Part shown: piece by piece, positions 11,399-20,027 of the stretch
Layout of the letters: the number at the start of each line of letters is the position of its first letter
Position numbering within the stretch: the stretch's first letter is position 1
From: Allobosea sp. BH3
GTDB lineage: Bacteria > Pseudomonadota > Alphaproteobacteria > Rhizobiales > Beijerinckiaceae
Length of the DNA: 64,000 bases
Assembly: GCF_025499465.1 (NCBI RefSeq)
Contig: NZ_JAIMCA010000005.1
Coordinates: 310,001 to 374,000, forward strand
Direction: 5' to 3'
Notes under the pieces: generated by a model
Databases searched by the model: none
The model's input: only the letters and a program-made list of their open reading frames with translations
Told to the model about the DNA's origin: nothing
Position numbers and translations under genes: made by a program

Positions 11399-13126
11399 CT
11401 ACTCGATCACCTTGAACAGGTTGAGGTAGCGCTCCGTCTCCTTGGCGAATTTCGCCGGCGGAGCGGGGGGCAGCTGGACGGTCCAGGTCTCGGTGATCGG
11501 CTTCTTGTCGAGTTCCAGGGTCGCCTGCAGCTCCGAGGGCTTGGCCGGATCCTTGACCTTGACCCGATAGGTGAGGCGCCAACCCTTGATCGAGGGGTTG
11601 GGCTGCAGCTCCGTGCCCACGATCTCGACATTGTCATTGGCGCCGACCCGCGCGGAGACCGCCGCGCCTGGCGGCAGATCGGCGAGCGAGGAGCCCCTGA
11701 AATCGATGAGATAGGCGAGCGTGCCGTCATGGGCGCGGATCAGGTTGGACTGATAGATCTCGCCCGTGGCGCGCATGGTCTGCCAGACATAGGCCAGGCC
11801 GTCGCGCAGGATGGATGGCTCGTCCATCGTCCAATGGACGCGATAGTCGAAGGGCAGCGGCTGCCCCGGCGTCGGCAGCACGTCGGGCGCCCAGTAAGTG
11901 ACGATGTTGTCGTTGGTCTCGTCGGCCGTCGGGATCTCGACGAGGCGGACCTGGCCCTTGCCCCAGTCGTTGGTCGGCTCGATCCAGGCGCTCGGGCGCA
12001 GGTCGTAGCGGTCCTTCAGGTCCTCGTAGCGCGAGAAGTCCCGGCCGCGCTGGAGCAGGCCGAAGCCTTTCGGGCTCGCGGTCGCGAAGGAGCTGACGGT
12101 CACCATCGGTGGGTTGTTGAGTGGGCGCCAGATCCAGCGATCGTCGCCGGCATGGATCGCAAGCCCGTTGGAATCATGGATGGCGGGGCGGAAGTTCTGG
12201 GCGGCTGGGGGCTGGTTCGGGCCGTAGAGGAACATGCTCGTCAGCGGCGCGATGCCGAAATTCTGCGGCTTCGCGCCGGCACGCATGAAGACGCGCGACT
12301 TGACGTCGAGCACGGTGTCGGCGCCGGGCGTCAGCGTGAACTGATAGGCGCCGGTAGCGGTCGGCGAATCCAGCAGGCCGTAGAAAACCAGCGATGTGTC
12401 GGGCGTCGCAGGGCGGCGAATCCAGAACTCGCGGAAGGCTGGGAACTCCTCTGCGACCGGCAGGCCGGTGTTGACGGCGAGCCCGCGACCCGACAGGCCG
12501 TAGATCTGATCCTTGCCGATGACGCGGAAATAGCTCGCGCCCAGCACGCTCATGATCTCGTCGTCCTTGCCGGGGCGATTGATCGGGTAGGTCACCCGGA
12601 ATCCGGCCCAGCCGAGCTTGCGGGTCTGCTCGCGGTCGAAATGCAGGTCCCCGAAATCGAAGCGGGCGGGGTCGTAGGGAATTTCCTGCACGGCGCCGTC
12701 GACGATCTCGTTGATCCGCACCGGCGTATTGAACTGCATGCCCTGATGATAGAAAGCGAGCTTGAACGGCGTCTCGCGCTCGGTCCAGACGAAGCGCTCC
12801 CGCTTCGGCTGCATCTTCTGGTAGTCGGCGAACTGCATCTTGCTGAAGACGTCCGGCAGGTTGCTGACCGGCGCGACATAAGGCGCATCCACGAGCGCTT
12901 TGGCCCGCGCCACCACATCCTCCAGCCCGAACCCGACGGGGCGTTCCTGCGCCATGGCCGGCGAACCCAACATGCCTGCGACAAGTAGCCCTAGCGCCGA
13001 TGCGAGACGCGCGAAGCCCGGCCTGCGCCGGGCCGATACCCATCTGAGAGAGGCCGACGGGCGCCACGCCGAAAAGCGTCGAGCCGGATCTCGCTGTCCG
13101 GCCGTGGAACGGGTCGACAAATTCAC
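11399..13126 (-). CDS. Periplasmic glucan biosynthesis protein, OpgG/OpgD family
   Basis: OpgG/OpgD proteins act on osmoregulated periplasmic glucans; E. coli OpgD is reported to be an endo-beta-1,2-glucanase (GH186). The 575-residue product has a long basic N-terminus with a hydrophobic export segment ending SPAMAQ (about residue 60). The body has family segments such as ASYFRVIGKDQIYGLSGRGLAVNT, EFPAFREFWI, NGLAIHAGDDRWIWRPL and QRGRDFSRYEDL (quoted in parts). The GTG at 13124-13126 is chosen because AGGAG stands 4-5 bases upstream. opgH is not adjacent. It is divergent from the GH3 gene 165 bp away, which suggests a shared glucan role. OpgG or OpgD cannot be decided by eye. Confidence 0.88.
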   Translation of the reverse strand: MNLSTRSTAGQRDPARRFSAWRPSASLRWVSARRRPGFARLASALGLLVAGMLGSPAMAQERPVGFGLEDVVARAKALVDAPYVAPVSNLPDVFSKMQFADYQKMQPKRERFVWTERETPFKLAFYHQGMQFNTPVRINEIVDGAVQEIPYDPARFDFGDLHFDREQTRKLGWAGFRVTYPINRPGKDDEIMSVLGASYFRVIGKDQIYGLSGRGLAVNTGLPVAEEFPAFREFWIRRPATPDTSLVFYGLLDSPTATGAYQFTLTPGADTVLDVKSRVFMRAGAKPQNFGIAPLTSMFLYGPNQPPAAQNFRPAIHDSNGLAIHAGDDRWIWRPLNNPPMVTVSSFATASPKGFGLLQRGRDFSRYEDLKDRYDLRPSAWIEPTNDWGKGQVRLVEIPTADETNDNIVTYWAPDVLPTPGQPLPFDYRVHWTMDEPSILRDGLAYVWQTMRATGEIYQSNLIRAHDGTLAYLIDFRGSSLADLPPGAAVSARVGANDNVEIVGTELQPNPSIKGWRLTYRVKVKDPAKPSELQATLELDKKPITETWTVQLPPAPPAKFAKETERYLNLFKVIE

Positions 13127-13291
13127 AGAAGCTCCTTTAAAAGGCCTGTATCGGGGGAAATGGGTACGCCCGTCATGTGCTGGTAGCAGCGCAGACGAGA
13201 GCACAAATGCCTATCATCGCCACAAGGGTCAAGGAATGAGCGCCGACCATCTCGACCTGCGCCCACGCCGCCTCCGGCGATCTCAATCCAA

Positions 13292-15709
13292 GTGAACGAA
13301 AGCAGCATGGACAATCTGAACGGGGTTCCGGTCGCTGACGACCGGGTGGCGGAGTCGCGCATGGACGCGATCGAAAAGGGCGGATTGTCCCGGCGGCAGG
13401 CGCTCGGGGCGATGGTTTCGGCGGCACTTGTGCCCGTCGCAGCCGCGAACGAGGCTCTGGCATCATCGCCCCGCGGTAAGGCGGCATCGGGGCCGGCCAC
13501 CAAGAAGGCCTTCATCGACGACCTGATCGGGAAGATGACGGTCGACGAAAAGGTCGGCCAATTGCGCCTGATCAGCATCGGCCCGGAGATGCCCTTCGCC
13601 CAGATCGTCGAGGAGATCGCGGCCGGGCGTATCGCCGGCTCGTTCAACACGGTCGTCAGGCGCGACAACCGGCCGATGCAGGAAGCCGCCGTCACGCGCT
13701 CGCGGCTGAAGATCCCGCTCTTCTTCGCCTATGACGTGGTGCATGGCCACCGCACGACATTCCCGATCCCGCTCGGCCTGGCGGCGAGCTTCGACATGGC
13801 GGCGATCGAACGGATGGCCCGCGTCTCCGCGATCGAGGCCTGCAACGACGGCGTCGACATGACCTTCGCGCCGATGGTCGACATCAGCCACGATCCGCGC
13901 TGGGGCCGGACCTCGGAAGGCTTCGGCGAGGACCCCTATCTCGTCAGCGAATGCGCGCGCGCCAGCGTGCGGGGCTTCCAGGGCCCTTCGCCCGACCGGC
14001 CGGACACGATCATGGCCGCGGTCAAGCATTTCGCGCTCTACGGCGCGGTCGAGGGCGGGCGCGACTACAATACGGTCGATATGAGCCCGCTGCGCATGCA
14101 TCAGATCTATCTTCCGCCCTATCGCGCCGCGATCGATGAGGGGGCGGGCGGGGTCATGGTCGCGCTCAACTCGATCAACGGCGTGCCCGCGAGCTCCAAC
14201 ACCTGGCTGATGCAGGATCTGCTGCGCAGGGACTGGGGCTTCAAGGGCGTGACGGTCAGCGACCATGGCGCCATCACCGAGCTGACGCGGCATGGTGTCG
14301 CGCGCGACAATCGTGAGGCGGCCAAGCTCGCCATCAAGGCCGGCATCGACCTCAGCATGGCCGATCAGGTCTATCTGGCGGAGCTGCCGGGGCTCGTCGC
14401 CTCGGGCGAGATCAAGATGGCCGAGCTCGACGCCTGCGTGCGCGAGGTGCTGGGCGCGAAATACGACATGGGCCTGTTCGCCAATCCGTTCCTGCGGATG
14501 GGCAAGAAGGAGGACGATCCGGTCGACGTACGCGCCGACGACCGCCTCCACCGCGAGCCGGCGCGCGCGATCGCGCGCGAGACCCTCGTGCTGCTCGAGA
14601 ACCGCAATCAGACCCTGCCGCTGAAGAAGCAGGGGACCATCGCGCTCATCGGCCCGCTGGCCGACTCCGGGCTCGACATCCTGGGCAGCTGGTCGGCGCA
14701 GGGCGTCGCCACCCAGGCGGTGACGCTGAAGGCCGGCATCGAGAAGGCGATCGAGGGCAAGGCGCGACTGCTCACCGCCCATGGCACCAACGTGCTCGAC
14801 GACCAGAAGGTCGTCGACTACCTGAACTATCTGAACTGGGACAAGCCCGAGGTCATCCAGGACCCGCGCAGCGTCGAGGCGATGATCGCCGAGGCCGTGT
14901 CGGTGGCGCAGCAGGCCGATGTCGTGATCGCGGCGGTGGGCGAGCTGCGCGGCATGTCGCATGAATCCTCGAGCCGCGTCAGCATCGAGATGCCGGGTTC
15001 GCAGCGCAAGCTGCTGCAGGCCCTGAAGGCCACCGGCAAGCCGCTCGTCGTCGTGCTGATGAACGGCCGCCCTCTCGCCATCGGCTGGGAGAAGGACAAT
15101 GCCGACGCGCTGCTGGAGACCTGGTATGCCGGCACCGAGGGTGGCAACGCCATCGCCGACGTGCTGTTCGGCGACCACAATCCCTCCGCCAAGCTGCCGA
15201 TCAGCTTCCCGCGCTCGGCCGGTCAGATCCCGACCTATTACAACCACCTGCGCATCGGCCGCCCGTTCACCCCGGGCAAGCCGGGCAACTACACCTCGCA
15301 ATATTTCGAGGAGGAGCAGGGCGCGCTCTATCCGTTCGGTTTCGGGCTGAGCTACAGCCGCTTCACCCTGTCGGGGCTGAAGCTCTCCGCCGCCCGAATC
15401 TCCCGCGGCCAGAAGCTGACAGCCGAGGCGACGCTGACCAACGAGGGCGCCTACGAGGGTGCCGACGTCGTGCAGCTCTACATCAGCGACAACTACGCCT
15501 CCATCGCGCGGCCGGTGAAGGAGTTGAAGGGCTTCACGAAGCTGACGCTCAAGTCCGGCGAAAGCCGCGTCGTTCGCTTCGAGATCGGCGAGGATCAGCT
15601 CAAATTCGTCAATGCCGAGCTGCGCGAGGTGGTCGAAAGCGGGCGCTTCACCGTGCAGCTCGGCCTCGATTCCCGCGACGTTCTGGAGCAGGGCTTCGAG
15701 CTCGTCTGA
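13292..15709 (+). CDS. bglX: Periplasmic GH3 beta-glucosidase (BglX-like), Tat-exported
   Basis: An 805-residue family 3 glycoside hydrolase. The N-terminus carries a twin-arginine signal, SRRQALGA at 33-40, then a hydrophobic stretch. The catalytic domain follows with KHFALYGAVEGGRDYN and the nucleophile Asp at about residue 324 in GVTVSDHGAI; the C-terminal part has LPISFPRSAGQIPTYYNH and a fibronectin-like end. BglX releases glucose from beta-glucosides in the periplasm, and the E. coli enzyme is reported to accept beta-1,2-linked sophorose. The start could be the GTG at 13292 or the ATG at 13307; neither has a strong ribosome site. Confidence 0.9.
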   Translation: MNESSMDNLNGVPVADDRVAESRMDAIEKGGLSRRQALGAMVSAALVPVAAANEALASSPRGKAASGPATKKAFIDDLIGKMTVDEKVGQLRLISIGPEMPFAQIVEEIAAGRIAGSFNTVVRRDNRPMQEAAVTRSRLKIPLFFAYDVVHGHRTTFPIPLGLAASFDMAAIERMARVSAIEACNDGVDMTFAPMVDISHDPRWGRTSEGFGEDPYLVSECARASVRGFQGPSPDRPDTIMAAVKHFALYGAVEGGRDYNTVDMSPLRMHQIYLPPYRAAIDEGAGGVMVALNSINGVPASSNTWLMQDLLRRDWGFKGVTVSDHGAITELTRHGVARDNREAAKLAIKAGIDLSMADQVYLAELPGLVASGEIKMAELDACVREVLGAKYDMGLFANPFLRMGKKEDDPVDVRADDRLHREPARAIARETLVLLENRNQTLPLKKQGTIALIGPLADSGLDILGSWSAQGVATQAVTLKAGIEKAIEGKARLLTAHGTNVLDDQKVVDYLNYLNWDKPEVIQDPRSVEAMIAEAVSVAQQADVVIAAVGELRGMSHESSSRVSIEMPGSQRKLLQALKATGKPLVVVLMNGRPLAIGWEKDNADALLETWYAGTEGGNAIADVLFGDHNPSAKLPISFPRSAGQIPTYYNHLRIGRPFTPGKPGNYTSQYFEEEQGALYPFGFGLSYSRFTLSGLKLSAARISRGQKLTAEATLTNEGAYEGADVVQLYISDNYASIARPVKELKGFTKLTLKSGESRVVRFEIGEDQLKFVNAELREVVESGRFTVQLGLDSRDVLEQGFELV

Positions 15710-15716
15710 CCGCTGC

Positions 15717-15744
15717 AGGCCACCGCCCCCGGCGGCGGTGGCCT
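15717..15744. terminator. Hairpin after bglX
   Basis: AGGCCACCGCC (15717-15727) and GGCGGTGGCCT (15734-15744) form a perfect 11-bp stem with a 6-base loop, eight bases after the stop. No T-run follows. The rest of the gap up to 16000 shows no gene. Confidence 0.5.
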
Positions 15745-16000
15745 CGGCCCGGCTCTTCCGGCACGACGATGGCGTCAGCGCCGCGAGTTTGCGTCAGGCG
15801 ACACATCAACGAGCAGCTTCGCGGGCCTTTGCGGACCCGCGGCTCGACGACGTTCGGTCGGCGAGGAAAAATTGTGCTGCCTGAAACTTTTTTAAGCTCA
15901 ATTTTAATCAATCGGGCGAAAACTGGACGGAGAGGTTCCGTGCGGCGCGCCGTCGGGCCGGACTTGCCCGCGTCGCTGCTTTTTCATGTGAGTCCTCCCC

Positions 16001-18562
16001 GTGAAATTCTTCCCGGCTTCGATCCAGAACTATCTTGTGGCCACGATGGCCTGTCTCTGCGTGCCTGGCATCGGAGCGTTGACCTATATGGCGGCGCAAT
16101 CGATCGGGGATCTTCGCGTCAACATGCGCCTGGCCGCGTTGGTTGACGCCGACAAGGCCCTGCTCCTCACCGGCAACACGATCCGCACCGCGCGTGGCCA
16201 GGCCCAGACCAGCATCCAGGTCGCTGACGATCCGGTGCCGACGCTGAAGGAGATCGAGAAGGCCAATGGCAGCCGGATCGCAGAGGCGATCGCGAACGTC
16301 CTGAAAACCGACCTGCCGAACCGCCAGGAGCTCGCCGCCGGCATTGCGCAGGAGCAGAAGGCCACCGACGCGAGGATGGGCGATCTCTATGCCGAGGCGG
16401 CGAAGCCCAAGTCTCAGCGCAGCCTCGCCGCGACCATGCCCTGGTATAACGGCGTAGGCGCAATCGAAGGCGCTCTCGTCAAAGCCTCGGACAGCACGTC
16501 CAGCGCCGCGCGCCTCGCCGATCCGATCCTCGCCGACTTGCAGGCGTTCAAATCCTCGGGCTGGGACGTCCGCTCGAACTACGGCACCCAGTGCTCGCTG
16601 CTCCGCCCCGCCTTCGGCTCGGGCAAGCCGCTCGACACGGCCCAGCTTCGCAAGCTCGGCGAGCTGCGCGGTTCCTCCAACGCGGCGCTCGCCGAGCTCA
16701 GGCAGCTTGGCAGCCGGCCCGGCGTCGGCAGCGAACTCGTCGGCAAGATCGGCGTGGCGGCGGGCGAGGTCGATGCCTCGAACCGCAAGATGGATGAGCT
16801 GATCGGCAAGCTCGGTCAGAGCTCGGGCCCCATCATCGGCGCCGAGGAGTGGACCAAGCAGTGCAACGGGCCCTTCACGGCCATCGTCGCGGCTGTGACC
16901 CAGTCCTTCGACGACATGCTGGTGCGGACCGACGAGAAGGTCTCCGAGGCCTGGACGAAGCTCACCATCGTAGGCGTTCTGCTGACGCTTCTGCTCGCGA
17001 TCTGCGTGCTGAGCCTGCGCGGCGTGCAGCGCCGTATCGCCCGCCCGCTCGTCTCGCTGAAGACTGCGCTCGATGGCATGCAGCAGGGTGATTTCGCCCA
17101 GGCGATCCCGGCTCCGCCTTCGCCGGACGAGATCGGCGCCCTCAGCGGTGCTCTCGAGACTTATCGCGAGAACGCGCTCGCCCTCGAGACGAACCGGCGC
17201 GACCGCGAGCTCGCCATGCTCGCCGATGCCGAGCAGGCTGCCCACGTCCAGAAGCTGCTCGCCGAAGTGGCGACCATCGTTGCCGCCGCCCGCGATGGTG
17301 ATTTCTCCGGGAAAGCCGAGATCGGCGGCATGGAGGGCCCGCTTCGCGGGCTCGTCGAGGGCATCAACGAGATCAACGCGGTGGTGGATTCCGCCACGAC
17401 CGAGTTCGCCGGGACGCTGTCGGCGATCGCCGGCGGTGACCTGACCAACCGGGTCGAGACCGCCTATCGCGGCAAGTTCGCCGATCTCAAGGGCGCCATC
17501 AACGAGACGGTCGACCGCCTCTCGGAGACCGTCTCGACGATCCAGACCACCTCAGCCGATGTCGGCCTCGCGGCCCGCGAGATCAATATGGGCGCCGACG
17601 ATCTCTCCAAGCGCACCGAGGAGCAGGCCTCCTCGCTGGAAGAGACCGCCGCCACGACCGAGGAGCTCGCCGCTTCCGTCAAGGCCTCGGCCCAGGCCGC
17701 TCGCCAGGCGACGGAGATCGCCGAGGAGGCCATGAGCGCAGCGCAGTCCGGCGGGGTGATCGCCGGTCAGGCCGTCGCCGCCATGGCCCGCATCGAGGAT
17801 GCCTCGCAGAAGATCTCCGACATCATCCGGGTGATCGACGACATCGCCTTCCAGACCAACCTGCTGGCGCTCAACGCGGCGGTGGAAGCGGCGCGCGCCG
17901 GCGATGCCGGCAAGGGCTTCGCCGTCGTCGCCTCCGAGGTGCGCACCCTGGCGCAGCGCTCGGGCGAGGCGGCCAAGGACATCTCCAGCCTGATCTCGTC
18001 GTCGAACAACGAGGTCACCGAGGGCGTCAAGCTGGTGCGTCAGGCGGGTGAATCGCTGACCCGCATCCTGGAGGCCTCGCAGAAGGTCTCGACCACCATC
18101 GCCGACATCTCGACGGCGTCTGGCGAGCAGGCCAACGGCATCGACGAGATGAGCCAGGCTGTCGCGCATCTCGACGAGATGACCCAGCAGAACGCCGCGC
18201 TGGCCGAGCAGAGCGCCGCCTCGGCGGGCTCGCTGTCGGGCCGCATCGGCCAGCTCAACGACCTCGTCGCGACCTTCCGCACGAGGCGCGATGGCACGAG
18301 CGGACGCAGTGTCGCCGCGCCGATGGCAGCCTACGCCGCCCCGGCTCAGCGCGCGCCCGTCGCTCCCGCCCCGGCGAAGCCGCGCGCCAGCACCTCGAAC
18401 TGGTCGGCCGCCGGCAAGGCCGCCACTCCTGCGGCCGGAGCTTCCGAACCCGAGCGTCTGCGTCAATTGGCCGAGGCCGCCTTCGTCCAGTCGAAGGCTG
18501 CTCCCGCGCCGCGCAAGGTCGCCAACGGCCGCGCCCATGACGCCGGCTGGGAAGAGTTCTGA
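16001..18562 (+). CDS. Methyl-accepting chemotaxis protein
   Basis: An 853-residue chemoreceptor. A first membrane helix (about 13-32) and a second (about 320-343) frame a large periplasmic sensor domain of some 290 residues. HAMP segments follow (PLVSLKTALDGMQQGDF and a second pair near LSAIAGGDLTNRV), then the kinase-control hairpin DIAFQTNLLALNAAVEAARAG near residues 610-640. The protein ends in GWEEF, the xWxxF type of tether for CheR/CheB in alphaproteobacteria. The ligand is unknown. The start is a GTG at 16001 with a poor ribosome site. Two hairpins follow the gene. Confidence 0.93.
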   Translation: MKFFPASIQNYLVATMACLCVPGIGALTYMAAQSIGDLRVNMRLAALVDADKALLLTGNTIRTARGQAQTSIQVADDPVPTLKEIEKANGSRIAEAIANVLKTDLPNRQELAAGIAQEQKATDARMGDLYAEAAKPKSQRSLAATMPWYNGVGAIEGALVKASDSTSSAARLADPILADLQAFKSSGWDVRSNYGTQCSLLRPAFGSGKPLDTAQLRKLGELRGSSNAALAELRQLGSRPGVGSELVGKIGVAAGEVDASNRKMDELIGKLGQSSGPIIGAEEWTKQCNGPFTAIVAAVTQSFDDMLVRTDEKVSEAWTKLTIVGVLLTLLLAICVLSLRGVQRRIARPLVSLKTALDGMQQGDFAQAIPAPPSPDEIGALSGALETYRENALALETNRRDRELAMLADAEQAAHVQKLLAEVATIVAAARDGDFSGKAEIGGMEGPLRGLVEGINEINAVVDSATTEFAGTLSAIAGGDLTNRVETAYRGKFADLKGAINETVDRLSETVSTIQTTSADVGLAAREINMGADDLSKRTEEQASSLEETAATTEELAASVKASAQAARQATEIAEEAMSAAQSGGVIAGQAVAAMARIEDASQKISDIIRVIDDIAFQTNLLALNAAVEAARAGDAGKGFAVVASEVRTLAQRSGEAAKDISSLISSSNNEVTEGVKLVRQAGESLTRILEASQKVSTTIADISTASGEQANGIDEMSQAVAHLDEMTQQNAALAEQSAASAGSLSGRIGQLNDLVATFRTRRDGTSGRSVAAPMAAYAAPAQRAPVAPAPAKPRASTSNWSAAGKAATPAAGASEPERLRQLAEAAFVQSKAAPAPRKVANGRAHDAGWEEF

Positions 18563-18564
18563 TA

Positions 18565-18638
18565 ACCGGGCCGGGAGCCACCACGGCCCGGTGCTCTCCC
18601 TACCCCACGATACCGGACGGCGCCCGAAAGGGCGCCGT
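18565..18638. terminator. Two hairpins after the chemoreceptor gene; second is terminator-like
   Basis: ACCGGGCC (18565-18572) pairs with GGCCCGGT (18585-18592). Then ACGGCGCCC (18617-18625) pairs with GGGCGCCGT (18630-18638) across a stable GAAA loop, followed by TCTCAT. The second is the better terminator candidate. Confidence 0.6.
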
Positions 18639-18922
18639 TCTCATAGGTGGCGACAAAAGCTGGAAGGTGAGGTCGGCAACCTTGAGTCGAGGGGCTCGCC
18701 GCGCTCGTGGAAAGCCTCCGGAGATCGCGCATTCGATCTGCGGTGCGTGCTTCTCCCAGCGCACCGATCGAGCCCTTCGCCAACCTGCCAGAGCCCACCA
18801 GATCGCTGTCCGGACCTCGCATTTCGGCAGGAAGATCCCCGCCAAGGCATTACCTTGTGCGAAGACACGCACATGTTCGCCTAAAGTCTAATGCGGTGCG
18901 CTCCTGAACCGCTCGCCGCGCA
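18639..18922. other. Intergenic stretch with no recognisable gene
   Basis: Between the chemoreceptor terminator and the next promoter I find no frame with a plausible ribosome site or recognisable protein. Short open frames here are Arg/Ser-rich and look like chance. Confidence 0.6.
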
Positions 18923-18999
18923 TTGACATGGCCTGTGACCCAGAGGCAATGCGCAAACGATAGCAATTCGTTTCGATATGAACTGACGCTATCGTTTGC
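18923..18999 (+). promoter_or_regulatory. Promoter element with 12-bp inverted repeat (putative LacI operator) before the kinase/enolase-like operon
   Basis: TTGACA at 18923-18928 is a perfect -35 hexamer. About 25 bases on, GCAAACGATAGC (18953-18964) is repeated inverted as GCTATCGTTTGC (18988-18999), with 23 bases between. A second, overlapping palindrome is AAACG (18955-18959) with CGTTT (18969-18973). This lies where transcription would start, 20 bases before the first gene, and the operon ends with a lacI-family gene. Autoregulation is an inference. Confidence 0.55.
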
Positions 19000-19019
19000 T
19001 TTGCGTGTGAGGCTTCACA

Positions 19020-20027
19020 TTGGCGGCCGCCTTCGACGATATCATCCCGAGCTTCCTGCGCGCGAGCGGCCTCGTGGCCGATCCCGCTGCGGCGCGACTG
19101 ACTCCGCTGACCGGTGGCGTCGCCTCCGACATCTGGAAAGTGGAGGCGGATGGCCGCGTCTTCGCGGTCAAGAAGGCGCTGCCGCAATTGCGTGTCGCCC
19201 AGACCTGGCTCGCGCCGGTGTCGCGCAATGCCAGCGAAGTCGAATGGCTGCGCGAGGCGGGGCGGATCGTACCTGGCGTCGTCCCCGAGATTCTGGCGAG
19301 CGATGCGGAGGCTGGCGTCTTTGCGATGAGCTATCTCGACCCGGCGGATCATCCCGTCTGGAAGCAGGAGCTCCGCGCCGGGCGCGCCGATGCCGCCTTC
19401 GCGGCCAAGCTTGGTCGCACGATCGCGGCGATCCATGCCGGCACGGCCGGCTCGCCCGAGATCGCGCGGCGCTTCGACAACGAAGAGACCTTCCACTCGA
19501 TCCGCCTGGAGCCCTATCTCGAAGCCACGGCGCGCGTGCATGCCGACTTGTCTGGGCCGCTGCTGGCCCTGGCCCACGACACGCTCTGCGCGAAGCTGAC
19601 GCTGGTCCATGGCGATGTCAGCCCGAAGAACATCCTCGTGGGGCCTGACGGCCCCGTGATCCTCGATGCTGAATGCGCTTGGTATGGCGACCCGGCCTTC
19701 GACCTCGCCTTCTGCCTCAACCACCTGCTGCTGAAATGCCTGTGGACCCCGGCCGCGCGGGCGGAGTTCCTGGCCTGCTTCGACGCACTGGCCCAGGCCT
19801 ATCTGGCCGGTGTGAACTGGGAGGCGCCGGCTGCTGTCGAGGAGCGGATCGCCCGGCTGCTGCCAGCCCTGTTCCTGGCACGGGTCGACGGCAAGTCTCC
19901 GGCCGAATATGTCACGGCGGAGGCCGACAAGGAGCGAATCAGGCGCATCGCCCGGCCCCTCGTGGCATGGCCGCCCCGGCGGCTTTCGGAGATACGGGCC
20001 GCCTGGGCCGAGGAGGTGTCGGCATGA
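19020..20027 (+). CDS. APH-fold small-molecule kinase (phosphotransferase enzyme family)
   Basis: The 335-residue product has the aminoglycoside phosphotransferase fold: an N-lobe with TGGVASDIWKV and the ATP-site Lys in FAVKKAL, the catalytic loop VHGDVSPKN, and the metal Asp in VILDAECAWYGDPAFDLAF. Such kinases phosphorylate hydroxyls of small molecules (homoserine, choline, sugars, antibiotics); the substrate here is unknown. The start is TTG at 19020, with GAGG some ten bases before. It overlaps the next gene by ATGA, so the two are translationally coupled. That next gene encodes an enolase paralog, which suggests that the kinase makes a phosphorylated substrate for it. Confidence 0.87.
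   Translation: MAAAFDDIIPSFLRASGLVADPAAARLTPLTGGVASDIWKVEADGRVFAVKKALPQLRVAQTWLAPVSRNASEVEWLREAGRIVPGVVPEILASDAEAGVFAMSYLDPADHPVWKQELRAGRADAAFAAKLGRTIAAIHAGTAGSPEIARRFDNEETFHSIRLEPYLEATARVHADLSGPLLALAHDTLCAKLTLVHGDVSPKNILVGPDGPVILDAECAWYGDPAFDLAFCLNHLLLKCLWTPAARAEFLACFDALAQAYLAGVNWEAPAAVEERIARLLPALFLARVDGKSPAEYVTAEADKERIRRIARPLVAWPPRRLSEIRAAWAEEVSA

Noticed and set aside
13463..15301. A 612-codon open frame antisense to the GH3 gene
   Set aside because: Its codons are the mirror of a high-GC gene with an evident family on the other strand; the protein is Arg/Ala/Asp-rich with no motif.
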